Positions 34,136-43,242 of a stretch of DNA of 64,000 bases are shown here, in pieces; position 1 is the stretch's first letter, and each line of letters opens with the position of its first letter. Location: contig NZ_WUUT01000002.1 of the NCBI RefSeq assembly GCF_009831575.1, forward strand, positions 462,131 to 526,130, given 5' to 3'. The position numbers and the translations under genes are program-made. The notes beneath the pieces were generated by a model, which had not been told where the DNA came from, searched no databases, and was given only the letters and a program-made list of their open reading frames with translations. This DNA is from Halovenus carboxidivorans. GTDB taxonomy: Archaea > Halobacteriota > Halobacteria > Halobacteriales > Haloarculaceae.

Positions 34136-35712
34136 CAGATCTCACCTCCGGTGAACGGGACGGTCCAGTCCGGGACGACGGCGTTGAGTTCCAGTACCGG
34201 GCCGATCGCGTCCTGGATCGCCTCGTAGATGAGGTCTGGCTGGACGCCCAGCAGAATGATCAGCCCCAGGAGTACGGCCAGCGGGGCGACATCGTGCAGG
34301 GGTGCCCGCTCGACCTCGTAGTCGGTTTCTAGCTCGAACGAGCCGAAGATGGCCCGCTGCATCGCCCACAGCAGATAGCCCGCGACGATGACGATGCCGA
34401 ACATCGCCACGGCGGTGAACAGCGGCGCGCCGGAGACGACCGCCGAGTCGAAGGCGCCGACGAAGATCAACACCTCGGCGACGAACCCGCTCATCAGCGG
34501 CAGCCCCATGTACGCGAACGATCCGGCGACGAAGATCCAGGCCGTGATCGGCATCCGCTCCGCGAGTCCGGCCATGTCGCCGACCATCCGCGTGTGCGTC
34601 GCGTTGTAGAGCACGCCGACGGACATGAACAGCAGCCCCGAGATGAGACCGTGGCTGACCATCTGGAAGGTCGCGCCGCTCATGCCGTGTGGCGTGAAGG
34701 CGACGAGTCCGACGATCACGTAGCCCATCGACGAGATAGAGGAGTAGGCGACGATCCGCTTGAGATCACGCTGTGCCAAGGCGAGCATCGCGCCGTAGAT
34801 GACGCTGATAACCCCCACGGCGGCGATGATCTCCGCGGCCGGCGAACTCGTCGCGATGTCCGAGAGCATCGTGAAGTTGAACCGCAACAGCGCGTACGTT
34901 CCCATCTTCAGCAACACGCCCGCCAGGATGACAGACACCGGCGAGGGGGCCTGGACGTGTGCGTCCGGCAGCCACGTGTGGAACGGAACGATCGGCACCT
35001 TCACCGCGAAGCCGAGGAACAGAAGCAGGAAGGCGACGGCCCGCAGTTCCGTCCCGCCGAGGCCGAAGACGGTCTCGCTGAGTTCGCCGGCCGCAAGCGC
35101 CTGTGCGATGGCCGGCAGGCTGAGTTGGGTCAGCGAGTCGCCCAGGCCGAGCACGAGCATGAACAGGCCGACGAACATCACGAGCGAGCCGAGGTTCGTA
35201 TAGAGGAGGAACTTCGTCCCGGCGTACTTCCGGCGGGGACCGCCCCAGACGGCGATCAGGAAGTACATCGGGATGAGCACCGCTTCCCAGAAGATGAACC
35301 ACAGGAAGAAATCAAGCGCCGTGAACACGCCCAGAAGCGCCGTCTCGATCAACAGCATCAGCCCGTAGAACTGCGACTGGCGCTCGTCGATCGGTGTCCA
35401 CGAGGAGACGATAGCGAGCGTCGTCAGCACCGTGACGAGGATGACAAGCGGGAAACTCAACCCGTCGACGCCGACGTGATACTGCAGGGTGTACTGGCCG
35501 AGTTGGAACCACTCGACCTGGGTCTCGAAGCCGACGGTACTGCCGGAGAGCAGGGCGTTGCCGCTGGCGTCGAACTGCGTCCACATGTACAGCGCGATCG
35601 CGAGCGGGAGCAGACTGAGCCAGGCGGCGAGTTTCGGGGCCGTCTCGTCGGCGGCGAGGAAGACCCACACCGCGCTCGCGAAGGTGACCGCGAGCAGGAG
35701 TTCGATCAGCAT
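34135..35712 (-). CDS. nuoM: NADH dehydrogenase-like complex subunit M
   Basis: Antiporter-like membrane subunit (525 residues) of complex I. Motifs include FLWFIFWEAVLIPMYFLIAVWGG with the conserved Glu, FAVKVPIVPFHTWLPDAHVQAPSPVSVILAG and LAQRDLKRIVAYSSISSMGYV. It begins directly after the nuoL stop codon with no gap and overlaps nuoN by one base, so translation is probably coupled along the operon. Confidence 0.96.
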   Translation of the reverse strand: MLIELLLAVTFASAVWVFLAADETAPKLAAWLSLLPLAIALYMWTQFDASGNALLSGSTVGFETQVEWFQLGQYTLQYHVGVDGLSFPLVILVTVLTTLAIVSSWTPIDERQSQFYGLMLLIETALLGVFTALDFFLWFIFWEAVLIPMYFLIAVWGGPRRKYAGTKFLLYTNLGSLVMFVGLFMLVLGLGDSLTQLSLPAIAQALAAGELSETVFGLGGTELRAVAFLLLFLGFAVKVPIVPFHTWLPDAHVQAPSPVSVILAGVLLKMGTYALLRFNFTMLSDIATSSPAAEIIAAVGVISVIYGAMLALAQRDLKRIVAYSSISSMGYVIVGLVAFTPHGMSGATFQMVSHGLISGLLFMSVGVLYNATHTRMVGDMAGLAERMPITAWIFVAGSFAYMGLPLMSGFVAEVLIFVGAFDSAVVSGAPLFTAVAMFGIVIVAGYLLWAMQRAIFGSFELETDYEVERAPLHDVAPLAVLLGLIILLGVQPDLIYEAIQDAIGPVLELNAVVPDWTVPFTGGEI

Positions 35713-37845
35713 CTAGATCCACCCCCCTGTCACGGCGAAGACGGCGATCAGGATCAGCAGGCCGAGCACCAGAAGCGCCGCGTAGGTCGTCGCGACGCCG
35801 GTCTGGATCTGTCGGAACCGGCCGCCGGCGAAGAGGCTGACCCCGCCGGAGCCGTCGACGAGTCCGTCGATGATCCCCTGATCGAACTTGTTTGCGAGCG
35901 TTGCAATCGGGAGCGTAAACCCGCGTGCCAACCAGACCTGATACTCGTCTTGGTAGTAGTTGTTCATGAGTACCGTCCGAATCCGTCCGAGATTCATCAT
36001 GTGTGGATCGGGCTCCGCGCCGCCGTAGAGCCGCCACGCCACGGCCGCCGGGATCAGCGCCAGCACGAGCGCCACCACGCCGCCGACGAGAGCGAGATTC
36101 CCCTCGCCGAGACCGGCGTAGCCGGAGGAGTAGCCCGCGCCGAAGTCGTGTGTCAGCACGTGGTGGTAGTGTTCGGCGGTGAGGCTGGACTCGCGGAACT
36201 GCTCGCCCATCGTCGCCCCGTCGAGCCAGCGTTCGAGGAACAGCGCGTTCTCCGGCAGGAAGCCCTTGAACACGCCCATATTGAGCACGCCCGCGACGAC
36301 CGACAGCACGCCGAGAACGACCAGCGGGACCTTCATGCTCAGGGTGATCGAGTGCGGGTCCTCGGCGGTGTCGGTCCGCGGGTCGCCGTGGAAGGTCAAC
36401 AACACCATGCGGAAGGTGTAGAACGCCGTCAGGATCACCGCGAGCAGGCCGAGGGCGTACGCGACGAACAGCACCGGTGCGCCGCCGCCGAGGGCGTGAA
36501 CCAGCGTCTCGAACAGCACCTCGTCTTTCGACCAGAAGCCGGCGAAGGGGAAGATTCCCGCGAGCGCCAGCGAGCCAGCGAGGAAGGTGAGGTAGGTCGT
36601 CCGCATCTCGTCTTTGAGCCCGCCCATCTCCCACATGTTCTCCTCGTGATGCATGGCGATGATGACCGCCCCGGCCCCGAGGAACAGAAGCGCCTTGAAG
36701 ATGGCGTGGGTGGTCAGGTGGAACACCGCCGCGACGTAGCCGCCACCGCCCAGCGCGAGCATCATGTACCCGTACTGCGAGATGGTCGAGTACGCGAGCA
36801 CCTGTTTGAGTTCCTGTTTGACGAGCGCCATCGTCGCGGCGAAGAAGGCGGTGAAGCCGCCGACGAGCGCAATCACGGCCAGCGCGGTCGGTGAGAGCGC
36901 GTAGAAGCCGTACATCCGGGCGATGAGGAAGACACCGGCGGCGACCATCGTCGCGGCGTGGATGAGCGCGGAGACCGGCGTCGGGCCCTCCATCGCGTCC
37001 GGAAGCCAGGTGTGAAGCGGGAACTGCGCGGACTTGCCGACCGCACCGCCGAGAACCAGCAGACCGATCGCCGTGATCCACGCCCGTTCACCGAGACCGA
37101 GGAACGTCCGCATCTCACCGGTCTCGCCGTGTTCGAGCGCGTCGGTCGCAATCTCGACGAACGACGCCTCGACGCCCGGGGCGTAGGAGGCGAACTGCGC
37201 CGTTCCGAAGGTGCCGAGGACGGCGACGACGCCGATCAAAAAGAAGTAATCCCCGAACCGGGTCACCAGGAAGGCCTTCTTCGCGGCGCTGGCCGGGCCG
37301 GGTTCGCGGTACCAGAAGCCGATCAGCAGGTACGAGCACAGCCCGACCAACTCGAAGAAGACGAAGGACATCAGGAGGTTGTCGCTGAGCACGAACGCCA
37401 TCATCGAGAAGGTAAACAGCGAGAGCGCGGCGTAGTACCGCGGGAGATCGATCTCGCCCTCCGCGTTCATATAGCCCAGCGAGAACAGGTGCACGAGCAG
37501 CGAGATCAGGCCGACAATCGTGAGCATCAGCGCCGAGAGCGGATCGATCAGGACGCCGAAGGTGAGCGTGACGCCCTCCCCGGAGACGCCGGCGACGAGA
37601 GTGTGGAGGGTCTCGTGTCGCGGCCCCGCTCCGCCGGCAATCTCGACGACAGTCGCGAGCGCGACCAGAAAGCCCAGTCCGGTCGCGACGATACCGGGAA
37701 AGGCCCCCTTGAACGGGAGATACCGGCCGAAGGCGAGGATGAGAACGAACGTGACCAGCGGGAACAGCGCGGTCACTTCCGCGCCGCCGATCCCGGGAAC
37801 GATCGGTATCGAGATGCTACTCGCGAGAGGATGTGTTCCGAGCAT
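35713..37845 (-). CDS. nuoL: NADH dehydrogenase-like complex subunit L
   Basis: Largest antiporter-like subunit (710 residues). Core motifs are FFELVGLCSYLLIGFWY, GAVGKSAQFPLHTWLPDAMEGPTPVSALIHA and KQELKQVLAYSTISQYGYMM. The C-terminal half holds additional helices corresponding to the lateral helix region of NuoL (around 540-710). It starts 1 bp after nuoK and ends directly against nuoM. Confidence 0.96.
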   Translation of the reverse strand: MLGTHPLASSISIPIVPGIGGAEVTALFPLVTFVLILAFGRYLPFKGAFPGIVATGLGFLVALATVVEIAGGAGPRHETLHTLVAGVSGEGVTLTFGVLIDPLSALMLTIVGLISLLVHLFSLGYMNAEGEIDLPRYYAALSLFTFSMMAFVLSDNLLMSFVFFELVGLCSYLLIGFWYREPGPASAAKKAFLVTRFGDYFFLIGVVAVLGTFGTAQFASYAPGVEASFVEIATDALEHGETGEMRTFLGLGERAWITAIGLLVLGGAVGKSAQFPLHTWLPDAMEGPTPVSALIHAATMVAAGVFLIARMYGFYALSPTALAVIALVGGFTAFFAATMALVKQELKQVLAYSTISQYGYMMLALGGGGYVAAVFHLTTHAIFKALLFLGAGAVIIAMHHEENMWEMGGLKDEMRTTYLTFLAGSLALAGIFPFAGFWSKDEVLFETLVHALGGGAPVLFVAYALGLLAVILTAFYTFRMVLLTFHGDPRTDTAEDPHSITLSMKVPLVVLGVLSVVAGVLNMGVFKGFLPENALFLERWLDGATMGEQFRESSLTAEHYHHVLTHDFGAGYSSGYAGLGEGNLALVGGVVALVLALIPAAVAWRLYGGAEPDPHMMNLGRIRTVLMNNYYQDEYQVWLARGFTLPIATLANKFDQGIIDGLVDGSGGVSLFAGGRFRQIQTGVATTYAALLVLGLLILIAVFAVTGGWI

Positions 37846-37846
37846 G

Positions 37847-38167
37847 TTACCACCTCATCGTAACTGCGTCTGTCACGTCGATGCTCTCGAAGTTGCGGTT
37901 CAGCGCGAGGATGATCCCGATTCCGACGGCGACCTCCGCGGCCGCCAGCGCGATCAGGAATAGGACGAACGTCTGGCCGGTGATGTTGCCGTAGACCAGC
38001 GCGAAGGCGACGAGGTTGATGTTCGCGGCGTTGATCATCAACTCGATCGACATCAGGAAGACGAGCGCGTTCCGGCGGACGAGCACGCCGAACAGGCCGA
38101 TACAGAACACGGCCGCAGAGAGCAACAGATACCAGCCGGGTTCGACGGCCATCGATCCAGTCGTCAT
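37847..38167 (-). CDS. nuoK: NADH dehydrogenase-like complex subunit K
   Basis: Three-helix membrane subunit of 106 residues. The two buried Glu residues of the family are seen in FLMSIELMINAANINLVAF and ALAAAEVAVGIGIILALNRNF, the E-channel part of complex I. It starts directly after the nuoJ2 stop. An internal ATG five codons in (MAVEPGW) is an alternative start. Confidence 0.95.
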   Translation of the reverse strand: MTTGSMAVEPGWYLLLSAAVFCIGLFGVLVRRNALVFLMSIELMINAANINLVAFALVYGNITGQTFVLFLIALAAAEVAVGIGIILALNRNFESIDVTDAVTMRW

Positions 38168-38476
38168 CTACTGCTCACCCCCGTCGTCACGTTTCGCGAG
38201 CATCAGGGCGCCGTCCAGCGCCGCGTCGAGCAGAACGGCGATCAGAACCAGCGCCACGAGGAAGTTCTCCGTCTCGAACTCCGATAGCTCGGGCGCACCG
38301 ATGAAGGAGTACGCCATCCCTTCGACGACCCCCAGTCCGCCGCCGAGATTCGAGACGGTGACACCCGAGAAGTCCGTCGTGAGCACGAACACCGCGATGG
38401 CGGCGAACAGGCCCAGCGGGAGGAGTCCGAGGAGGAGCCGTCGGTCGAGGTCGATGAGCCGTGGACGGGTCGTCAT
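38168..38476 (-). CDS. nuoJ2: NADH dehydrogenase-like complex subunit J, C-terminal part
   Basis: Second half of a split NuoJ, 102 residues, with two hydrophobic helices (RLLLGLLPLGLFAAIAVFVL and the final ENFLVALVLIAVLLDAAL). In bacteria NuoJ is a single chain of about 180 residues; here the two parts together give 191. The ATG overlaps nuoJ1 by 4 bp. An upstream in-frame extension to 38839 crosses nuoJ1 and is not coding. Confidence 0.88.
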   Translation of the reverse strand: MTTRPRLIDLDRRLLLGLLPLGLFAAIAVFVLTTDFSGVTVSNLGGGLGVVEGMAYSFIGAPELSEFETENFLVALVLIAVLLDAALDGALMLAKRDDGGEQ

Positions 38477-38742
38477 GCCCCCACCTCCGTCGTCTCCGTG
38501 TCCTCCTCGCGCGTGAGCATCACGGCGAAAGTGAACAGGACGAGCACGCCGCCGATGTAGACCAGTACCTGGATGACGGCGAGGAACTCGGCGCTGAGCA
38601 TCACGTAGTGGACTGCCACGCTCGACAGTGCCAGCCCGAGTAACAGCGCCGCGTGCCACACGTCGCGGACGAGAACGACACCCAGACTGCTCGCGAGCGT
38701 CACGAGCGCGAACAGCCCGAATGCGAGTTGCTCCAGTACCAT
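38473..38742 (-). CDS. nuoJ1: NADH dehydrogenase-like complex subunit J, N-terminal part
   Basis: First half of split NuoJ, 89 residues, three helices. The conserved segment HYVMLSAEFLAVIQVLVYIGGVLVLF contains the pi-bulge helix region of complex I subunit J. It is the first gene of this nuo run. Upstream on the other side is a divergent reductase gene instead of nuoI/nuoH, so the operon either starts here with its own promoter (minus-strand TTTTCAAAA near 38763-38775) or was split from the rest. Confidence 0.92.
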   Translation of the reverse strand: MVLEQLAFGLFALVTLASSLGVVLVRDVWHAALLLGLALSSVAVHYVMLSAEFLAVIQVLVYIGGVLVLFTFAVMLTREEDTETTEVGA

Positions 38743-38797
38743 TGTGTGAAGTTGGACACGGCGTGCTTTTGAAAATTCCCTTTTTGCTTTCCGGGTG

Positions 38798-38834
38798 CGT
38801 GATAGGAATCTCCGATTCTGGCCTGTCTATCACG
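38798..38834. promoter_or_regulatory. Nested inverted repeat between nuoJ1 and the reductase gene
   Basis: Outer arms CGTGATAG (38798-38805) and CTATCACG (38827-38834) enclose an inner pair GAATC (38806-38810) and GATTC (38814-38818). The site is in the divergent promoter region, 56 bp upstream of nuoJ1 and 83 bp upstream of the reductase start. It could be an operator for either gene. Confidence 0.4.
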
Positions 38835-38916
38835 GTCATTCATGAAGCTAGTGAGACTGCGGAATTCGGCCGGGGACAACCGTGAGTGCTTTGCTGGTGG
38901 ACGCGTACTGTCAGGT

Positions 38917-39999
38917 ATGCACGACTTTCTGGTCGTCGGTGCGGGCCCCGCCGGTTCGCGGTTCGCGCGCCGCGTCGCCGAGCAGGGCCGCGACGTGGTC
39001 GCCTTCGAGCAGGGCGAGATCGGGAAACCCCTGGCCTGCTCGGGGCACGTGAGCACAGATATCTGGTCGTTCGTGCCCGAGGAGGCGAAACCCCGGCTGA
39101 AACAGAACGAGATCCGCGGCGCACGGTTTCACACCGGTGGTCCGAAAAGCGACGCCCACCGCTTCTACAAGCAGGGGCCGGTCTCGAACGTCATCGACCG
39201 CGTCGGGCTGGACAAGACCCTCGCCGACGCCGCCCGGGAGGCGGGTGCCGAGATCAGAGAGAACCACACGGTCGTCGGCCTCGACGAACGCCGCGACTGG
39301 GTCCGAGTGCGCGTGCGCGGTCCGGACGGCGTCGAGACCCACCGCGGCCGGATGGTCGTCGGCTGTGACGGGCCGCAGTCCCGGGTCAGAAACGCGGTCG
39401 GACTGCCGGATCCCGAGGAGCTTCTCCACGGCGTCCTCGGCTTCACCGACGACCCCGACAACGAGGAGTTCGTCGACGTTCACCTCACCGTACCGCGGTT
39501 TTTCGCCTGGCGCATCCCGCGCGGCGAGGCCGGCGTCGAGTACGGCCTCGCGACGCCGCCGAGCGACGACGTGAGCGAGCGCTTCGAGGAGTTCGTCTCC
39601 GGGTACGGCGTCGAGACCCACCGTCGGTGTTCGGGACTCATTCCGATCGGACCGCCCGACCGGACCCACACGGGCCGGGTGTTTCTGCTCGGCGACGCCG
39701 CGGGACAGAACAAGCCGTTCACCGGCGGCGGAATCCTCTACGGGATGACCGCCGCCGACATCGCCGCGTCGGTCGTCGACCCCGGCGAGCCGTCGACGCT
39801 GGAAGAGTACGAGCGGGCCTGGCGGGCGGAGCTCGAATCCGACATCGCGCTCGGACACCTTGTCCGGGCGGGCTACTCTCTGCCCGAGCAGGTCCAAGAG
39901 GTCGGCATGGAGCTATTCGAGGGCGAGATCGGTGTCCACATGGATCGACCGAGCACGCTCTTCTCCAGAGAACAGCTACGCGCGATGCTCTCGCGGTAG
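38917..39999 (+). CDS. Geranylgeranyl reductase-family flavoprotein
   Basis: FAD-dependent reductase of 360 residues from the geranylgeranyl/digeranylgeranylglycerophospholipid reductase family, which saturates isoprenoid chains of archaeal lipids or quinones. The FAD-binding fold is DFLVVGAGPAGSRFARR, with the family's CSGHVS motif (residues 41-46), VVGCDGPQSRVR and the GDAAGQNKPFTGGGILYGM flavin-binding segment. The start at ATG 38917 places the dinucleotide fold at the N-terminus; an upstream in-frame ATG adds a non-homologous leader. It is divergent from nuoJ1. Location beside the respiratory operon would fit a role in menaquinone side-chain saturation, but this is inference. Confidence 0.87.
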   Translation: MHDFLVVGAGPAGSRFARRVAEQGRDVVAFEQGEIGKPLACSGHVSTDIWSFVPEEAKPRLKQNEIRGARFHTGGPKSDAHRFYKQGPVSNVIDRVGLDKTLADAAREAGAEIRENHTVVGLDERRDWVRVRVRGPDGVETHRGRMVVGCDGPQSRVRNAVGLPDPEELLHGVLGFTDDPDNEEFVDVHLTVPRFFAWRIPRGEAGVEYGLATPPSDDVSERFEEFVSGYGVETHRRCSGLIPIGPPDRTHTGRVFLLGDAAGQNKPFTGGGILYGMTAADIAASVVDPGEPSTLEEYERAWRAELESDIALGHLVRAGYSLPEQVQEVGMELFEGEIGVHMDRPSTLFSREQLRAMLSR

Positions 40000-40031
40000 G
40001 CCAATCGTACGGAATCGGTAAGGAACCAGCT

Positions 40032-42512
40032 TTACTCCCGGTCGAAGGGATCGTCCGCGGCGTCGACCACGTCGACTGCGGCGCGGTTCGGAGCCACGTC
40101 GTGGACGCGGACGATGTCCGCGCCCCGTTCCGCGGCGAGCGCCGTCGCGGCCACAGTCGGATCGTACCGCTCGCCGGACCCCCGGTCGACGAGTTCGAAC
40201 ATCGACTTGTGGGAGTGGCCGACGAGAATCGGACAGCCGAGTCCGCGGAACTCCCCGATCCGGCCGAGCAACTCGAAGCTCTCCGCGGAACTCTTGCCGA
40301 AGCCGAGCCCCGGGTCGATGATGATCTGCGACCGGTCGAGTCCGGCCTTCTCCGCGAGCAGAATCCGCTCGGTCAGGGAGTCGATCACGTCCTCGACGAC
40401 ATCGTCGTAGTGGATGTCCGAGTCCGGATCGACCGGCGCGTTGATCGAGTGCATCACGACCACCGGCACGTCGTACTCCGCGGCGACCAGGCGCATTTCG
40501 GGATCCTCCAGACCGGAGACGTCGTTGAGGATGTCCGCGCCGGCGTCCAGCGCCGCCCGCGCCACCTCGGCCTTTCTGGTGTCGACCGAGACCAGCGCGT
40601 CGAGGTCGTTGATTCGCTCGACAATCGGAAGCACTCGGGCTTTCTCCTCCTCGACAGGGACGGGATCAGCCCCGGGACGGGTCGACTCGCCGCCGACGTC
40701 GATGATATCTGCGCCGGCCTCGATCATCTCCTCGGCGCGTTCGAGGGCGTCGGACTGGGCCTCGTACTCCCCGCCGTCGTGGAAGCTATCCGGCGTGACG
40801 TTCAGGATCCCCATCACCGCGGTGCCGTCCTCCCAGGGGTAGCCGTCCGTCGTGGGTTCGGCTCCGATATCGAGCGTCTCCCGGAGTTCGTCGGCGAACG
40901 GCGCCAGGCCGTACGGCTGCCCGTCGAGTTTCTCCGCGAGGCGGCGGAACTGCGCCATCGTCCCCATCATCACGACGTCGAGGTTCTCCCGATCCTGGTC
41001 GTTCAGCCCCGAGATGGCACACTCTCCGCCCAGCGAGAGCAGTTCCTCCTTGAGATACTGGGCCTGGCGAGGCTGGACCCGCGTCTTGATTATCCGGTGG
41101 ACGGCCTTGCCGCGCATCCGCCACGACCCGGCGTCGGTGACGTTGGCGTCCCGAAGCATCGCCTTGGCCTCGGGAATCGAATCGACCCGTTTCGGGATCT
41201 TCGCCCGCGCCCACAGCGCCCGGGCCTCCGCGACGGTGTAGAGCGATCCCGTGACGAGAACGCAGTCGTCTTCCCCTGCGTCCGCGAGGGCGTCGTCGAC
41301 GGCGCCGGCAACGTCGGCCCGCGTGCGGACCGTCGCCTCGGTCTCGGTCTCGAAGACGCGCGCCAGCACGTCGTCGTCCTCCGCGCGGTCGAGATCCGGC
41401 TCACAGCAGGTGACGGTGTCGGGATCGAACGCGCAGGCGATCCCGCGATGGTCCTTGTCGGCCATCACGCCGACGACCAGATGGAGATTCTCGTACTCGA
41501 ACTCCCCGAGCGTCTCGGCGACACACTCACAGCCGTTGGGGTTGTGTGCGCCGTCGAGCACAGTCAGCGGCTCCTGGTCCATCACCTCGAACCGACCCGG
41601 CCAGTGGGCGTTGCGTAGCCCGCGAGCGAGGACGGGTTCGGATAGCCCCGACTGTTCGTCTGTCAGCTCCGGAGGCGGCGCGAGGTCGTCGACCGCGTCC
41701 GTCTCGACGATCCGCCTCGCGAGCGTCGCCGCCACGCCGGCGTTTCTGGCCTGGTGGCTCCCCAACAGCGGGAGTTTCGTCTCCACGCCCCAGTCCGGTC
41801 CGTCGACCGTGACCGCACCTTCGAGCCCGTCACGGCCCTCGTAGCGGGCGGTCACGGTCCCCTCCTCACCGACGACGACTGGATCCGAGACCGTCTCCCG
41901 GATGGCCCCGAGCGCATCGCCCGACGCCGCGGTGACGAGTGGCCCGTCCGAGGCGATACCGGCCATGTCCGTTGCGATCGTTTCGACATCGTTTCCGAGA
42001 ATATCGGTGTGTTCGAGCGTGACGGAGGTGATCGCGGTGGCGATCGGGTCGACCACGCTGGTGGCGTCGTGCGTGCCGCCGATGCCGACTTCCAGAATCG
42101 CCACGTCGACATCCTGCCGGCCGAACTCCCAGAGAGCGAGTGCCGTCACCGTCTCGAAGAAGGTCGGCGCGTCGCCCGCCACGGCGCGGTCGGTGACGTG
42201 TTCGCCGATCTCGTCGGCGAACTCCACGAGCGAGCGTTCGGCAAGTTTGCGGCCGTTGATCCGGACCCGTTCGCGGATATCGTCGAGGTGTGGAGACGTG
42301 TAGAGGCCGACATCGAGTCCGGCAGTCCGGAGGATGGACTCGACCATGCGCGCGGTCGAACCTTTCCCGTTGCTGCCCGCAATCTGGACGCAAGCGAGCC
42401 CGTCGTGAGGGTTTCCGAGCGCGTCGAGTAGCTCCCGGGTCGCGTCCGTCCCCGGCCGGGAGCCGAATCGGCGTAGATCCAGCAGGTAGTTCGCCGCCTG
42501 ATGAAACCTCAT
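40032..42512 (-). CDS. folCP: Fused dihydrofolate synthase / dihydropteroate synthase
   Basis: Bifunctional folate-biosynthesis enzyme of 826 residues. The N-terminal FolC/Mur-ligase domain (about 1-425) carries the P-loop AGSNGKGSTARMV, YTSPHLDDIRERVRING, EVGIGGTHDATSVV and LDGAHNPNGC. A linker domain (about 430-540) follows. The C-terminal FolP TIM barrel (about 540-826) has GILNVTPDSFHDGG, DVGGESTRPGA, DILNDVSGLEDPEM and GHSHKSMF. The arrangement condenses pterin with p-aminobenzoate and then adds glutamate. The fused form is known in halophilic archaea. ATG 42512 (MRFHQAANYLLDL) is chosen; ATG 42524 is four codons upstream. It sits beside small haloarchaeal genes with no other folate genes. 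Confidence 0.94.
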   Translation of the reverse strand: MRFHQAANYLLDLRRFGSRPGTDATRELLDALGNPHDGLACVQIAGSNGKGSTARMVESILRTAGLDVGLYTSPHLDDIRERVRINGRKLAERSLVEFADEIGEHVTDRAVAGDAPTFFETVTALALWEFGRQDVDVAILEVGIGGTHDATSVVDPIATAITSVTLEHTDILGNDVETIATDMAGIASDGPLVTAASGDALGAIRETVSDPVVVGEEGTVTARYEGRDGLEGAVTVDGPDWGVETKLPLLGSHQARNAGVAATLARRIVETDAVDDLAPPPELTDEQSGLSEPVLARGLRNAHWPGRFEVMDQEPLTVLDGAHNPNGCECVAETLGEFEYENLHLVVGVMADKDHRGIACAFDPDTVTCCEPDLDRAEDDDVLARVFETETEATVRTRADVAGAVDDALADAGEDDCVLVTGSLYTVAEARALWARAKIPKRVDSIPEAKAMLRDANVTDAGSWRMRGKAVHRIIKTRVQPRQAQYLKEELLSLGGECAISGLNDQDRENLDVVMMGTMAQFRRLAEKLDGQPYGLAPFADELRETLDIGAEPTTDGYPWEDGTAVMGILNVTPDSFHDGGEYEAQSDALERAEEMIEAGADIIDVGGESTRPGADPVPVEEEKARVLPIVERINDLDALVSVDTRKAEVARAALDAGADILNDVSGLEDPEMRLVAAEYDVPVVVMHSINAPVDPDSDIHYDDVVEDVIDSLTERILLAEKAGLDRSQIIIDPGLGFGKSSAESFELLGRIGEFRGLGCPILVGHSHKSMFELVDRGSGERYDPTVAATALAAERGADIVRVHDVAPNRAAVDVVDAADDPFDRE

Positions 42513-42552
42513 GCCTGTGTTCATCGGGGCTGTGCTCTTGGAACTGACGGTT

Positions 42553-42897
42553 TCAGAGGCTCCGGTCGTCGACGGCCGGATCGATCCCCGCCGCCGCCAG
42601 ATCCTCGCGGATTCGCTCGCGGAGCGGGTCGGGCACCGTCTCTCGGCCGACCGGAACGGCCGTCTCGCCGGCGTCTTCTGGCGGCACCTTCCAGTACAGC
42701 GTGCAGTCGCTCGGCGCGTAATACTCGATGCTGTACCGGTCGGTGGCCCCGCTGTAGTGTACCCGTGCCGCCGATCCCTCGACGCGCCACCCCTCTCTGG
42801 CCGCGAGCCCCTCCAGCGGATCCGCCTCCGGATCGGCCGACTCCTCGGCCGGAACGCCGGGAGACTCGGGACTGTCCGAATTGTCCGCCTCGTCCAT
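42553..42897 (-). CDS. Uncharacterised haloarchaeal protein
   Basis: A 114-residue acidic protein. The first 30 residues are Asp/Glu/Pro/Ser-rich and probably disordered. A compact domain follows (LAAREGWRVEGSAARVHYSG, DRYSIEYYAPSDCTLYWKV, RERIREDLAAAGID). No catalytic motif is seen and the family is not recognised beyond its haloarchaeal look. It is 40 bp upstream of folCP on the same strand and may be cotranscribed. Confidence 0.7.
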   Translation of the reverse strand: MDEADNSDSPESPGVPAEESADPEADPLEGLAAREGWRVEGSAARVHYSGATDRYSIEYYAPSDCTLYWKVPPEDAGETAVPVGRETVPDPLRERIREDLAAAGIDPAVDDRSL

Positions 42898-42921
42898 ACG
42901 CGACGTACGAGCGCCCGGGTG

Positions 42922-43161
42922 CTACCGGTTTCGGTTGCCCGGTGTCGCGCCGGGGTCGTTTGCGCTGTCCGAGAGCACTGCCGTCCAGACGAGCGTCCCG
43001 GTCCCGAGCAGCGCGACGAACGTCACGCCCAGCCGGATCATCCGGGCCTGAGCGACCAGCCCCACGCTCGGAAACAGAAAGGAGACGAACAGGTAGCCAA
43101 CGGCCGCGACACTGACCAGCAACGAGAGGATACCGACCCAGAACCGCACCACGGCCCTCAT
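42922..43161 (-). CDS. Small two-helix membrane protein
   Basis: A 79-residue protein with two hydrophobic segments (FWVGILSLLVSVAAVGYLFV and IRLGVTFVALLGTGTLVWTAV) and a short polar tail. No family function is known to me. The gene lies 24 bp upstream of the 114-residue gene on the same strand, in a cluster of short genes. Confidence 0.65.
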   Translation of the reverse strand: MRAVVRFWVGILSLLVSVAAVGYLFVSFLFPSVGLVAQARMIRLGVTFVALLGTGTLVWTAVLSDSANDPGATPGNRNR

Positions 43162-43242
43162 ACGGGATGGTCACCCACCGACGATTATCCACTTTTTGGA
43201 TCCCCAATTGAGGGCGAACGCGGCTCTTCGGCCGGACGATTC

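Noticed and set aside
34594..36894. Very long plus-strand open frame opposite nuoL/nuoM
   Set aside because: High GC suppresses stop codons opposite real genes. The predicted protein is Arg/His/Asp-rich with no domain, while the minus strand encodes clear complex I subunits.
39627..41618. 663-codon plus-strand frame opposite folCP
   Set aside because: Shadow of the geranylgeranyl reductase-like gene and antisense to folCP, both with clear motifs.
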